The notes beneath the pieces were generated by a model that saw only the letters and a program-made list of their open reading frames with translations, was not told where the DNA came from and did not search any database. From Montifringilla adamsi (lineage: Eukaryota; Chordata; Aves; Passeriformes; Passeridae), in NCBI GenBank assembly GCA_017590115.1, contig JAGGNK010008781.1:8721371-8785370 (forward strand): 64,000 nucleotides of DNA, read 5' to 3'. Positions 1-12,682 of this stretch are shown here, piece by piece (positions within the stretch are counted from its first letter, which is position 1; each line of letters begins with the position of its first letter). The translations under genes were made by a program, and so were the position numbers.

Positions 1-1712
1 GTCCTTTCTACACCAGCGCAGGGATGTTTGGCCACACCATTCCCAGTGGTAGCTGATGGACTTGTCAGAGTTGGGTTATCTGTGTCTTTGATCTCTGATG
101 GAATGAAAATACATTATTGACTAAGCTTTGGTGGTTTTAGATTCTCAGCTGAGAATCTGAACTCAGAAGAGTGTGTAGAAATAGAAAAGGGTTTTAGGGA
201 CCCTGTCTGCATGCAGGAACCATTTCTGGAATGTGCTGAGTCTTTTAGCTTAACACTTCTACAGGAAAAAACCTAGAACATTGCAGTTTAATTCCTTCAG
301 ACTGATTTATAAACCAGATTTTTAAAGCAGAGGAAAAACTCCAATTTAATATTTTTATATGACTACAGACCATTCAAAATGTACCAAAGTCATAAATCAG
401 ATCCCAGAAACAGAGTTCAGGATTTTACTTTCTGGATGGCCTTTAGGATTCAGTTTTCTAGACTTTTCTACAATCTTGTAGTTGACAGAGAAGACTGGTA
501 AGTAATTTCTTAATTCCAGGAGCTGTGTCTTTGTGAGAAATACAAAATGCATAAAATACTGCAAGACCAGCTCCCCCCAAAAAGCCCGAAAAGATGATGT
601 TTGAGTTACAACCATCATGGTTACTGTAAATCTTGATTAAATTCTTCACCACTGTCTGGCTTTTATGCAGTCTAAATAATATTTTTTCCACCTAAGAGTA
701 AGCAGGATGACATGGGGCTAGGGAGGAAAACAAAAGGACAGTACTATGCAAATCTTCCCTTAGAATTAATTTGGGTAAAATTAGTTTTGATATTTTCTCC
801 CCTATCTTACACTTCTCCTGTGAAAAGGGGATGAATGCCAGGATTTCCAGGGTAGAGTACAGGATGGTGGATCAATGCAGGAGTCTGTGGGCAGCTTGCC
901 AGTGTGTACCCCTCACTGTTCTGTAATCCTGTGATCCCTAAATCCTGATAAAACATGGGTCTTTCTCAGTGTGTACATGGGCAAAACAGGAATGTCAGTG
1001 ACAGAAAGCCTTCCCAGACATGGTGCTTCAGAAATTTGGATTTGACTGCAACCATGTGCATCACATTCAGTTCAACCCACTGGGCAACACTGAGATTTTT
1101 GCCTCAGCCTAAAAATTGTCTCCATCAAATAATGAATCCTTCCATTTGTGGGTGTTTTCCAGAAATCTTCTCAGAAGCCTTGCAATATGTGCAAGAGAAA
1201 AAATACTTGCCAGGCTGATGCTGAATTCCACCCTCAGCCAGTCAGAGCTCTCCAGCTGCTGCCCCCACTTAGCTCCCAGTCTTGATCTCTCTTGATTTGA
1301 ACAGGAATAATTTGGCAATTGCCTTTAAAGGTGCAATTGCCATTTGAGATGAGCATCAAGTCTGCTTTTTTACATGACCTGTTCCTTCCTCCCTTGCTTT
1401 TAGCAGGAGTTGTGCAGGTGAACTCATACCTCTAGTGTTCCAGGAGGTTCCAAGAGCTCAGCAGTTGATTTTAGGCTCCCTCCAGGCATGGCTGAGCCAG
1501 CTGCCCTGCATGTCTCCTTAGCTTCAGGGTAGAGGCAGGAGAATGTTCCTTTTCTATCAGTAAATAGCACTCCTGAGTGCTTCCCGGCTGGTGGCCATAG
1601 TCCCCTGCAGCATTTTCATTGATTTTGCACAGTGCAAAGAGGGTAATTTCTATCTCAGAGAGCACAGGACTCACACTGGGTTCCTCCAGACTGGGAAGAG
1701 CCAGCAGTATGT
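1..1712. other. Intergenic flank, no gene seen
   Basis: Unique AT-rich sequence with stops in all frames every few dozen codons. The longest open stretches are short, lack recognisable domains and have no convincing splice context. I see no repeat I can name. It is part of the long gene-free region upstream of MED13L. Confidence 0.6.
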
Positions 1713-1977
1713 CAGAATCATTAAGGTTGGAAAAGCCCTCTGTGATCATGGACTCCAACCATTCCCCAACACTGCAAAGGACACAACTGAGCCATGTCCC
1801 CAAGAGCCACATCCACAGAGGTCCCCCCTGAGCCTCTTTTTCTCCAGGCTGAGCCCCTTTCCAGCTGCCTCAGCTGCTCCTGGGGCTCCAGCCCCTTCCT
1901 CAGCTCCATTCCCTTCCCTGGACTTCCAGCCCCTCAAGGTGCTCCTTGTCATGAGGGGCTCAGAACAAGGCTCAACA
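1713..1977 (-). mobile_element. CR1 LINE 3' fragment, internally deleted
   Basis: Read on the + strand this is the reverse complement of a CR1 3' end. It begins with an AGAATCATTAAGGTTGGAAAA-type terminus, continues through the ATCATGGACTCCAACC block, and reaches the CTCCAGGCTGAGCC and GAGGGGCTCAGAAC blocks typical of avian CR1. Compared with the related copy at 61,123-61,621 it lacks about 216 bp, because the GCCACATCCA block runs straight into AGGTCCCCCCTGAG. Open frames across it are repeat-derived, not genes. The family call is secure; the subfamily is not assigned. Confidence 0.88.
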
Positions 1978-3081
1978 TGCCCCACTCTGGGATAAAATTC
2001 CTTTCTGGAAAGTAAGAGAGTGAGGCTGAAGCCTTGGGACAGAGATGATCTCAGGACTGCTGTAGGAATATGCTGGGAATCCAGTGAAATCAATATTTAC
2101 CAACTTCACAAGGGAAGAAACAAAGTCACGGATTGGTTTATCTGTAGCAAACAGACTCTGGTGCAGCCTGGGGCGCTGCTTACCTGTGTGCAGGTGAGGG
2201 ACAAAGGTGCCTGTGCAATCTCATTTCTGTTCTTCCATCTGACAACTGCCACATAACTGAAGAGCCCAGTCCACAAGGAAAGACTTCCTACCCCTTTTGC
2301 AGGGAACGCAAGGTTTCAAGGATGTTTGAGGTCACCTTTTTGGTGTTGAGTTTACCAGCTCACAAGCCAAGGGAAGGATTTTGAGTCCTTTTTGGGTGCT
2401 TGGTTACACTGAGCTGCAGTGAGCAACAGTCCTTTGTGCTCAGTATTTCTTAGATGAACTGGAGCTGCTGCAGAGTCACTCCAGAGACCTCCTCAGCTGA
2501 CAGACTTGTCTCCTGGAGCTTTGTCTCTCCCTAGAAAATTAATTCCTCCATTGCATCTCTCTCCATTCATAGGCATATTTTGTAAAATATTCATTTGTTT
2601 TCACATTGCACTTCATTTGGCCGCCTACATTGACCTCACCATCAGTTTGGGTTTGGAGCACTGATCTTGTGCTGGTCTTTCATAAATATCTGCACACTGA
2701 GTGCTGCTTTTTAAACTGGATTATGGCAAGGATGTTCAAATGTTCAAAAAATGAATTAAAACCCCCCATGGGATTATTGAAACTGTGATCTTTTGGGTGT
2801 TTTCCCCCCCCCTTTTCTATCCACTATCCAGAACAGAAGGAAAAAATCTAATAAATTTGCTTTTAATTTTTCTAAAAAGAAAGTTACAGTTGTGTAGCCA
2901 CAGAAATTAGAGCTTAAAGAAAACATTTTAAAACCAGGATTCATTACAAGACCTTGAGAGTGGACAAAGCACTCACCCCCATGGAACGGCTCTGGCAGCA
3001 GGCAACAAGAAAAACAAAAACCCAAATACCACACATGGTGAATGCTTGGGAGAAAATTCACAAAAAACACACAGTGCAACC
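1978..3081. other. Intergenic, no gene seen
   Basis: Unique sequence between a CR1 fragment and the A-rich gap region. No coding potential, RNA gene or clear regulatory motif could be supported. Confidence 0.55.
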
Positions 3082-3128
3082 AAAAAAAAAAAAAAAAAAA
3101 AAAAAAAAAACAAACAAAAAAAAAAAAA
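3082..3128. repeat. A-rich homopolymer tract at left gap edge
   Basis: A run of about 29 A is followed by short C-interrupted A runs that continue into the assembly gap. Lysine-rich open frames across it are artefacts of the tract and of translating N. It could be a microsatellite or the poly(A) tail of a retrocopy lying inside the gap. Confidence 0.9.
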
Positions 3129-3629
3129 NNNNNNNNNNNNNNNNNNNNNNNNNNNNNNNNNNNNNNNNNNNNNNNNNNNNNNNNNNNNNNNNNNNNNNNN
3201 NNNNNNNNNNNNNNNNNNNNNNNNNNNNNNNNNNNNNNNNNNNNNNNNNNNNNNNNNNNNNNNNNNNNNNNNNNNNNNNNNNNNNNNNNNNNNNNNNNNN
3301 NNNNNNNNNNNNNNNNNNNNNNNNNNNNNNNNNNNNNNNNNNNNNNNNNNNNNNNNNNNNNNNNNNNNNNNNNNNNNNNNNNNNNNNNNNNNNNNNNNNN
3401 NNNNNNNNNNNNNNNNNNNNNNNNNNNNNNNNNNNNNNNNNNNNNNNNNNNNNNNNNNNNNNNNNNNNNNNNNNNNNNNNNNNNNNNNNNNNNNNNNNNN
3501 NNNNNNNNNNNNNNNNNNNNNNNNNNNNNNNNNNNNNNNNNNNNNNNNNNNNNNNNNNNNNNNNNNNNNNNNNNNNNNNNNNNNNNNNNNNNNNNNNNNN
3601 NNNNNNNNNNNNNNNNNNNNNNNNNNNNN
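3129..3629. other. Assembly gap of 501 N
   Basis: An unbroken run of N between two A-rich tracts. The real content and length are unknown. Homopolymer-induced assembly failure is the simplest cause. Confidence 1.
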
Positions 3630-3660
3630 CTGCGGAAAAAAAACCAAAAAAAAACCCCGG

Positions 3661-3694
<34 letters not shown>

Positions 3695-3720
3695 AAACAA
3701 AACCAAACCAAATGAAAAAA
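3630..3720. repeat. A-rich tract at right gap edge
   Basis: A-runs broken by CC and CCCCGGGC are followed by about 30 consecutive A and then a degenerate (CCAAA)-like stretch to about 3,720. It mirrors the left edge, which suggests that one long A-rich repeat spans the gap. Confidence 0.85.
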
Positions 3721-6700
3721 ACTCCAAGTTATTTATTTGTATTAATGTCCTCCATCTGCTTTCTGTCTTGTATTTTTTCTAAACTGGATTGAGATCCTAA
3801 GGTCAAACACAGAATGAGAAATAAAGTTCAGAGAGTCTGGGGAAAGTGAACTTCACTGTGTATGAGAGAAATTAATGAAAAATTTGGTAATAACTGATTT
3901 ATCTCTTTCACTGGACTCTTGCTCATCTTTACATTGCATCCCTTTTCCTGTCCAGAATCAAAGTGTTTTTCTTAGACTCCATAATGTAATTTGAAGGACA
4001 ACTTTGCTGTGTGGTATCATTTACAAATGAAAAGGAAGATGATTTTGTCCGTTGGTTGTAAATTTGCAATGTTTCAGTTCCATCCCAGCTTTATCCAGCT
4101 GGTGCAGGTTCCCTGGGAGGTGCTGGCACCACACAGCCACTGCAGTCCTGGGATTTGCTCTTCTTGCTGGACTGCCCTGGGGTCCCTCCCCACCACACAC
4201 TTCTTACCCAGCCCAGTGCAGTGAGGCTTGGAAAGGAAACTCATCTCCTGGCATTCCAGGTTTGGAGCCTGAGCCTGGGCTCTTTGTCCCAAGCCTGTGT
4301 CTGCATGTTTGTCCTTTGTGCTCACCCACAGCTCAGAATGCTGGAGTGGCTGCAGCACTGCAGTTGTGAGCATCCTTTGGCACTGCAGGAAGCACCCGCT
4401 GGGGATTGCTGGATATTCAATCCACAATCATAAACCCATCCACAGCTTAAGGCATTTGCTTTTGCTAACACCACCTCAACACCCACTGAATTGTTAGATG
4501 TAAAACTGTTCCATCTCCAGCAACTACTTTTGTTGTCTCTTTTTCCTTTTGGCCTTCTGGTCCCACTTCATTTTTTATATCGTTCCGTGCTTTTTTCTTT
4601 TTATTCAAAGTTGCTCTGCAGAGTGGCTTTGTCCTGCGAAAGCAGTTTGCAGGAGCACCCTCAGAATCTCCAGCTATGTAAAGTGTGTACAAGGATCTAA
4701 GTTTGGGAAGGATGTCCTGTCTAAATCATTATGTTTTACTTGTCCATAAATTTTCAAAATAAATTAATGAAAAGTGAATCAATTCCCAAGTCTCCCTTCA
4801 GCCTCTTAGTTCCTAAATCAAGTTTATAACCACGTGTGACCTTTAAGGTGGAGGTGCCAGGCCCTTGGTGCCTGCAGTGGAGTGTAAATCAGGGGCTGCT
4901 CAGCTCAATTCTGCTCCTGTCCCTGGCTGCTGTGTTTTTCCCCTTTTCCTGATTTTCAATATCTTTTCTGGTTTGGACTTTGAAAAATTTAGGTCATCAT
5001 GGGCTGAAAGCAGAGGATAGAGCTGATATCTGATTGAAATATGATTTACTGAGGATTCAGTATCCAGTGTAGGATTCACTTGTGAAAAGTGACTGATGGA
5101 AAAGATTTGTTAAAAGTGTGTGATAATCAGATGTTCTGTGGCACCATGGCCATTTTCAGAGTCCAGCTAAAGGCACTTACAGCATTCACATTTGGGTTAG
5201 AAGTGAACATTTTGTCAGCCAAAGGAATTCCTTGAAGTCATTTATTTACTTCAGCAAAAGAAGGAGATCCTCCTGAGGCTGCTACTTCCAGGATTCCTTC
5301 TCAAAATCACCCTGTCATTTCATTTTTTGGGGTGTGTGGGTGTGGGTGTCTCTGTGATGGAGAAATAACGTTCATGGAGCTTTTGTACCATTGGTGTAGA
5401 AGCTGCTCTGGCAATTCCCCATGGCTTGTTGAATGCCAAGGTAAATAATAGCCAAAGACATGCATATACTATTATTCTCATAATTTCCTGCTGCCCTAAG
5501 GCAGCAATAACTCACACACCCTATTTTCCAAATGTTTTTAATTTATTTCTCATGAGCAGAATTATCTCATAAGGAAAACTCCTCCCCTTTGCAACCAGTC
5601 CCTGTCTCTTCTTGTCCAGCTGCCATAAATGAGGTGACCAGTCAAGGAAAAAGCTTAGGGATCTCCTGCTCACTTGAACTCCTGGAAGAGACCACATTCA
5701 ATCTCCTCAACTCATTCTCCTTGCTGGTCTGGAGCTCTGGAATTCTCTCTTCCCAAGCCCTAATCCTGCATGCAATGCTGCCTGCAACTCTGCAGAGAGA
5801 TTTCATCCCTTATAATCCCATCTTGTGGTTCTTATACAGCTCCTGCTTTTCTCTCTGAGCCTGGACTGGGATATCCCTGTTATTCCAGTCCCACCTCTGT
5901 CATGTGCACCTGGAACTGGATTTGCAGCTTGCCTTTTGCATCAGCCACAAAGCTTCTCCTGAGAAATAGCAAAACAGGGACAAAGCAGCCAGTTTTATGT
6001 TTTCTTAACATTGAGGCAGAAGCATTGTCATAGGCGTTCAGTTCTCCTCTGTTAAGGGATATCTTTGTTTTTCTAGTACTTTTTTTCCACTTGATTACGG
6101 TCTATATTGACTCATGAATTGGTTTTGAGAGTGCAGCAAATGATGTGCAGTGATGACTACATGATAATTGAAAATGTAGGAGAAGAGACAACTCAAAATA
6201 AAATTCTGAAGATTGGTTAAGCAAATAAAATTACTCAAAAATACCATAAAATTATTTCAGTGAATGCTTAGGTGAAACTGCAGTTTGAAAAGGATGTCCC
6301 TAGGCTGGACTGTGATTCCACTTTGGGACTCTACTCCTGCTTGAATATCCTTTCACATGAAGCTCAGGAGTGGGAGAATCAAGTCCTGAAAGTACATTCA
6401 TATTTTTCATCTTTTCTTTTAATTTTGGGGGCTTGCAGAATATATTTTGCATTTTAGCTGTGAATAGACTGCAGTGGAAAGGCATCTCCTCCATTAGTTT
6501 GCAGGAATCTTTGAAACAAAAAGATTATTGTGCTTCCATGCTCAGTCTTGGAAACTAAAAACACAGAAATAAACAGTGAAAATTTGTAGCATTTGTAGAA
6601 ATGCTGCAAATTGTTATACAAAATAAATTATTGCTACAAACGGGTAGCTACTAATGTTTCTCTTCTCTACACTCATGTAGTTTAGCCTGTGAAGTGGTTA

Positions 6701-7739
6701 AGGGAGCTAGAAAGCAGTATTAGGGTTTTTTTAACATGTTTTCTCTTTCTCAGTCCCATGCACTAACTAAGTGTTGTGGTAACTGGGTTGCAAACACATC
6801 TGATATGTTACTGCTCTCAGGGGTACATGAAGTAAGCAGGTTTTATTAATGTACTGGAAAGTAATCAAGAAAAATAAATTTTCTTCCTCTTTCTATGCTA
6901 TTTATTGTGTGCTCTGCCCCATTCTCCTCCCTGCAGCTTCCTGCAGTGAGGGACGTTCTGCTGCCTTGTCTCCTTCCAGCCCCAAAAGCTGCTTTTTTCC
7001 AGCAAAACATGGTGATGGTGGAGGCATGGCTGGATGAGGGAGAGGAAGGGCTGGGGACGAGCAGGGTGGGCACAGCCTGGGCTCTGTGCTCACCTTAGGG
7101 GATCCTGGCAGGCAAGGCTCTGTGTTCCTGCAGTGCTGCCTGCCCAGGAAATGGCATTCCAGCAGGGCGATGGAAACAGGAGCATGACACGTGGGATAAA
7201 TCCATGACGCTTGCATCCATTCTTTGGAACTGAGAAGAAAATTTTCATGTGTTTTTTTAAAATAAGCCCTTTTTTTACTTTGTTCAGTTTAGGCTTTTAT
7301 AGAACTCTTTTCTCCTTCTTTTGCTTTTTGTGACTAAGTTTTTATCCCGCTTTTTGCTTGGCCATTTTCAAGGAACTCACAAGGCTTTAATTCTGATCTA
7401 AGACATTTGCTTCTGTGCTAAATAAAGCAGCAATTAATTATTAAAACCATACCTTTTGTGGCTGAACGTTCTCCTTCATAGCTGTTAAACTCTAAGACAT
7501 ATTTTGCTTTTTAATTATTCATATTTTAAAATTTATTTTGTGACTATACAGTAAGTGTTTTGTGGGAAACTGGGAGAAGGATGGCTGCTGCTGGAGACTG
7601 CGGTGTGGGTCAGGAACAGTTCCAGCTCCAATACAATATTTCTGGACGGCTGGCAGTGCCTAGAAATATCCCAAATTTCTGCTCAATGCCTGTGTGAAAG
7701 CAGCTGTGGTGTTATTAGTGAGCGGCTTTGGTACCTCCC
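3721..7739. other. Intergenic, no gene seen
   Basis: About 4 kb of unique AT-rich sequence. No exon, RNA gene or nameable repeat could be supported on either strand. Confidence 0.55.
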
Positions 7740-8204
7740 TTTATGCCCCTCAGCCCCCTCAGGTGAGACCCCACCTGCAGAGCTGCCCTGGGCCCAGCAC
7801 AGGAAGGGCCTGAGCTGCTGGAGCAAATCCAGAGGAGGCACCAGGATGGTCAGAGGGATGGAGCAGCTCTGCTGGAAGGAAAGGCTGGGACAGTTGGGAT
7901 TGTTCTGTGGGAGAAGAGAAGCATGGGACAAGGGCCTGGAGTGCCCGGGCAAAGGGGAATGGCTTTCTCCTGACAGAAGGTGGGGTTAGCTTTCCTATTA
8001 GGAAAAAATTCTTCCCTGTGAGGGTGGAAAGCGCTGACACATGTTGCCCGGAGAAGCTGTGGCACCCATCCCTGGAAGTGTGTCTGAGGCCAGGTTAGAT
8101 GGGGCTTGGAGCAACCTGGGCTAGTGGGAAGTGTGCCCGCCCATGGCAGGGTGGGAACAAGATGGACTTTAGGGACTAATCCCACCCAAACCATGATTCT
8201 CTTA
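7740..8204 (+). mobile_element. CR1 LINE 3' fragment
   Basis: Sense-strand CR1 3' region. It starts in the CTCAGGTGAGACCCCACCTG block and passes through the CCAGAGGAGGC and GATGGAGCA blocks and the AAAATTCTTCCCTGTGAGGGTG block. It ends in the GGCCAGGTTAGATGGGGCTTGGAGCAACC segment and a weak tail. It is 5'-truncated, as is usual for avian CR1. Reading frames of 90-190 codons over it are antisense or shadow frames. Confidence 0.92.
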
Positions 8205-9032
8205 CAGGTCTGACAAGGACACTGCCCTTCAGTGTGTTCAGGGAGCAGTCCCAGAGATCTAAACTGTTCTGCAGCGCCAGAATAACCACAGGCACAAAGC
8301 AAGTGAACCAGATGTGCCAGCATGGAGTGCCGGGTGTTCTCCTCCTCTCTCCGCGCTGAGAGCCCCTGAGCTGGAACAGTACAAACCCCACATCTCTGTA
8401 TGAACTGAGCCACCATTGCTTTGCCCTAAGAAAAACTGGTTCTGTATGATGAGAAAAATGGCAAATTTATTTGCTTAAGGTTTGAAAGATATTTATGAGC
8501 TTTGGTAAGGAGGAAATTTCATCTCTGAACAAAGTCTTACGCACCAGGTTCTTTGTGAACTGCCTGAAGCCCTTTGCTGTAATTATTCATGTGATTTGTG
8601 CAGAGTGGATTGGGCAGAGCCTATTCCTCCCAACAAACTGAGCCTGACTGCTCCAGCAGTGCTCTTTAAGCCTTTGCCTCTATGCTGGAAAAGCCACAGG
8701 AGCCCAGGAAGGGGAGATCTGAACTCAGCTGGTGCCAGCAGCCTGTGCTGTTCAGTGTGGGAGTTACGGTGGCAAAGCCACAGCAAAGGGAAACATCTGA
8801 TGGAACCAGACAGGTCACTGCTGAGTTACAGGGTCCCGTGCTGCTGACAGGGCCATTTTTTTTCTAATGAGACTTAAAACTGGAGCTCTGACCTCCCATT
8901 GTGTGTTAGCACTTTCTGCAAGGGATGAGAAATTTGGTAGTTGGCTAGATTCCAGCCCGCAGCAAGTTTTTATATTTTGCCTGCTGAGATTCCCTCTGCA
9001 GTTTCAGGGAGACAGAGTTGCAAACTCTCATT
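8205..9032. other. Intergenic, no gene seen
   Basis: Unique sequence between two CR1 copies. No supported feature. Confidence 0.5.
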
Positions 9033-9072
9033 ATCCTGGGGAGGGGGAGACCATCCTGGGGAAGGGGAGACT
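9033..9072 (+). repeat. Two-copy tandem repeat, 20-bp unit
   Basis: Two adjacent 20-base units begin ATCCTGGGG at 9,033 and 9,053 and differ at two positions. It sits just before the next CR1 fragment and may be a slippage product at its edge. Confidence 0.85.
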
Positions 9073-9084
9073 GAGGGGCAAGCT

Positions 9085-9352
9085 CTGCCCAAGGGCAGCT
9101 CTGATCTGAGCTCAGGGAGAGGACCCAGGGAAAGGCTGGAGCTGTGTCAGGGAGATTTAGGTTGGATATCAGGAAAAGGTTCTTCCCCCAGAGGGTGCTG
9201 GGCACTGCCCAGGCTCCCCAGGGAATGGGCACAGCCCTGAGGGTGCCAGAGATCCAGGACCATTTGGACATTGCTCTCAGAGACAGGGTGGGATTGTTGG
9301 GGTGTCTGTGCAGGGCCAGGAGCTGGACTGATGATCTCTTGGGATATCCCAA
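9085..9352 (+). mobile_element. CR1 LINE 3' fragment
   Basis: Sense CR1 3' end with the blocks GGAGCTGTGTCAGGGAGATT, TTAGGTTGGATATCAGGAAA, CTCCCCAGGGAATGGGCACA and GTGGGATTGTTGGGGTGTCT, finishing near GGACTGATGATCTC. The same subtype recurs in antisense at 16,995-17,152 and within the modules at 39.3 and 58.5 kb. Confidence 0.92.
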
Positions 9353-12306
9353 TCCAGTTGTTAGCAGAGATACAGCAACTGTTTGACCTGTTCAAAAAGG
9401 GATGCACTGCCACAGTAAAGCCCTCTCTGAGTGTACACATGTGTAAGCAATGGGTGGTGGAGAAGAAAAACATATCCTCCTCTTCTCCAATACTAGCTCT
9501 GCCTGGACTCTGAGGGCAAGCCTGCCCTTTTGAAGCAAGGATTGTATCAGTTCCAAACAAGAAATTATTTTCTTCCAACTGATTGAGTGATTAGGAAGGT
9601 GCATTTGTACCCAGCTGCCAGCTTTGGAAGGATTCTTAAGGAGGGAGGTTGTCCCCACAGTTTTGATGTAAAATTATTAAATTATTCCAGAAGTATAATT
9701 TTAATTTCAGCCTATGTCTATTTAATGTGAAGAGCCAGGCACTTGTGAGGAGATTCTAAAAGTCTAGAGGCACTGAGTGAACAGCCCAGGGATCAGTAAG
9801 AACAGGCACTTCGGGAGAAGAGAGGCTGTGGGAATTTGTTCTTTAGGGCTGGATATGTGTTTTGACTGGGCTAAAATCGATTTTCTTCAGAGAAAAAAAG
9901 GCTTGATGGGAGTAAGACACTATTCCTGCACCCTGTGCTTTGCAAACAAGAAACCAAGCTGTCTTGGAAGATTTCCAACATGAAGCAAATGGGTGTACAA
10001 AATAAATGGAAGCCCAGTGCACAAGTTCAGGAGTCAAACAGATATTCAGACTCTTGCTGATCATAGGGATTTGTTCATTACCTTGGGCTTAGAACTACTG
10101 CAAGGCAAACACGATGCTGTGGGCATTGGGAATGTCCAAATCAGATATCCAGCTCAATGCCTTAACTTTTTTCATTTCTATTACTGGACTACTGGGACAA
10201 ATTTTGTAAAAGTCTTGGGCATTGGAAGCCGTCTTTTGGCTAGCTGGTTTGCTTTCTCGTATTCTTTTAAAGAAGTCTGCTTCTAATTGCTGGAAGGGCT
10301 GCATTGTTTTCCAAACCTCCCTTGGGGGCCCACTTAAAAATTAACATGAATTTCCTCAGTGCTGACGATAGCATTGGGTGCTGGATTCCCTCAGCCCAGC
10401 TCTGTCACTCTGGATGTGCTGAAGTTTCTGGTCACCATGTACTGGGATTTTCCAGCATCCATTTTGCCCATCAGACATGGCCTGGCTGCTGCCAGCTGAG
10501 CCTGAAGAGCAGTAGAGCTTCATGTTGCCAGCTCTTCCCACACATTTTGTGGTGCCAAAATTATAGAATCATCCTGATCAGCAGAGTGACATGGAATAAC
10601 CCATTTTCTCAGGTTAACTGTTTGACATTCCCATGAGTTCCTCTCTACCCTTCGGTGGAACGTCATTGGGTGACTGAATTTCCATACATAGGATCTCCTT
10701 GGCATGGATTCCTTCCATTTCAGTGGTTTTATTTCCCTTGCGTGTGCACCTAATTTTAAAGATCTTTCTCCTTGGGATGACAGAATACTTTCTTTATAGT
10801 AATTAAGAAATGCTTTTGAATGATTATTCTGGAAAACAGCATTTACCTCTCAGTGGAAATGATTATGCTACCCTACTTGCTAACTGAAAAGCAGGGATAT
10901 TTAATATTCTGGAGACAAGAGGAGACCTGGGGTTTAGTTACAAGAGCACAGTGAATTTGGCAGGGACATTCAGTGTAATGCTGCTCAGACTGCCTATGAG
11001 AGCAGCAAGTCTGGAATATGTGCTGTGCAAGTAAGGAATCAGAGAGATTTCAGCCCAAATTAATTAGCATTATGTAAGTGGAGAAAAAGCAGAAATTTAA
11101 AGGGGAGGGAGACATCTGTTATGTCTTTGAGTTTCCAAGCCTGCCTGCAAATACAGGTCTCCTGGAAAGACAGGAGGATCTCCATGCTCTGGAAACAGGG
11201 AGTAAGTGATGAGGAGCCACTGGCTGAAATCCAGAGGTGTGGTCAGTGCTAATCCTGGCTCTGTTTTATGAGGGACAGTTTGCTCTTGCAACTCTCTGGG
11301 ATTATTTATTATTATGTTATGATGGGGATTATACGGCAGCAAACTGACACCTCCCTGTCCTCTCCCAACAAATCCAGGCAGAAGTGGCAATGTCTATCAG
11401 ACTGATGGGTTAAATTCCCAAACACTCTTTTCTGCAGAACAAGAAGTTTTCTGTGATAGCAAGAAATCCTTGCTGAGGAATGTGTTGTGTTTTCTCCGAG
11501 GTGCTGCTGGCAAAGGCACAGTGGCTCTGGAACACTCCTGGATATCCCAGGCAAAGCAGTGATTGCAGTGGCAAGGTGGGAGGTAATGTTCCAGCAATTT
11601 GGAAATTGCTGTTGAGAGTTATGATGTTTAGCTAAGGAAACACTTCTCTGAAATAAGACATTAAGGCAGACTGACTCCTTCTCCCCCCACTGCTTTCCTC
11701 TGGTGGAATCTATTAAAGCATGTTGTGAGGAATAAAAGGAGTGAGGTCGGGTCAGGCTGCATGGCCAGAGAGGTCAGACAGGGTTAAGCAGGTCAGGTCA
11801 CATTTCTGTGTCTTCTGTGGTTCTCCAGGAATTTGGGGTCACTGCTTAGGAACTGCTATTTGACCAGCTGTTGGTAATTTGAGCATTACACAAGAGCAAG
11901 TGAAGTCAAAGATGATTCTTGGAGGTGAATGATAAGTAAAAAGAGGAATGAATGGAACACCAATACATTAAAAAATTAAATCCACCCATCTTTTGTTTTA
12001 TTCCCATTTCAAATAAGCTGTCATGGTTAGCTGACCTAGAAACAAGGACTGTATGTATTTCACTGTGCTTGAGAAATTTCACCGTGCAGCAGAGACTGTG
12101 TGTCTGGGAAAGGAGGACAGGCAACTGAGATGTGCACAAGGTGTTGTTCTCCTGTGAAAATTAACTTGTCACTTCAAAAGTGGCTGGGCACCAAGCATGG
12201 ACAAAAGCTACTTTGAATATCTGCTAAGAGATGGAGCCGTGTTGAAGGGCTAAGAATCATCCTTATCCAGTAATTGCCAAGTATTTAATAGCTTTTTTAA
12301 AAAAGT
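9353..12306. other. Intergenic, mostly featureless
   Basis: About 3 kb of unique sequence. The only items I would mark are a (C/T)AGGTCA half-site cluster near 11,749-11,800 and short AT-rich stretches. No exon or RNA gene was seen. Confidence 0.5.
11749..11800 (+). promoter_or_regulatory. Cluster of nuclear-receptor half-sites (candidate)
   Basis: Four same-strand matches to (A/G)GGTCA lie within 52 bp, at 11,749 (GGGTCA), 11,771, 11,790 and 11,795. The last two overlap by one base. A GGTTAA follows the 11,771 site after five bases, resembling a DR5 retinoic-acid element with one mismatch. Half-sites are short and common, so function is speculative. Confidence 0.25.
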
Positions 12307-12436
12307 ATATTATTGTGAGGTGGCTTTCATCACCATTCATCAGGCTGGCAAATGGAGACATCGGGAGGTTAAATAACTTGCCAAAGGTCAGCACAGACCA
12401 ATGGCAGTGATGGCAGCAGTACCTGGTGCTGAACCT
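12307..12436 (-). mobile_element. MIR-like SINE relic
   Basis: The + strand contains GGAGGTTAAATAACTTGCCA followed by AAGGTCA and then a GGCAGTGATGGCAG-type stretch. This matches the reverse complement of the conserved MIR core and 3' part. It is strongly decayed, as expected of an ancient amniote SINE surviving in a bird. Identification rests on the core match by eye. Confidence 0.7.
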
Positions 12437-12649
12437 TCCCTGCTGAAATTATTGGCTCTGAAAGAAAGGAAGTTCAAGGGCCATAAATTAACTGCTCTTG
12501 AATGATGGAAATGCCAGTGGAATCAAGTAAGAGGAGAAAAACCTGCATCAGCAGCTTAGAGAGGAGAATTAAGGGATGGATTTCCTATTCCCAGGAGAAT
12601 GGAAGAAGGTGAAGTAAAACCTTGTTTGTTTAGGAGTTTTATTACCTTT

Positions 12650-12682
<33 letters not shown>

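Noticed and set aside
2774..3792. Several long lysine- or phenylalanine-rich open frames
   Set aside because: They run through the 501-N gap and its A/T homopolymers. The length comes from translating N and poly(A).
7850..8416. Antisense frame of 188 codons
   Set aside because: It lies mostly over the sense CR1 fragment and is not a CR1 coding frame or any family I recognise.
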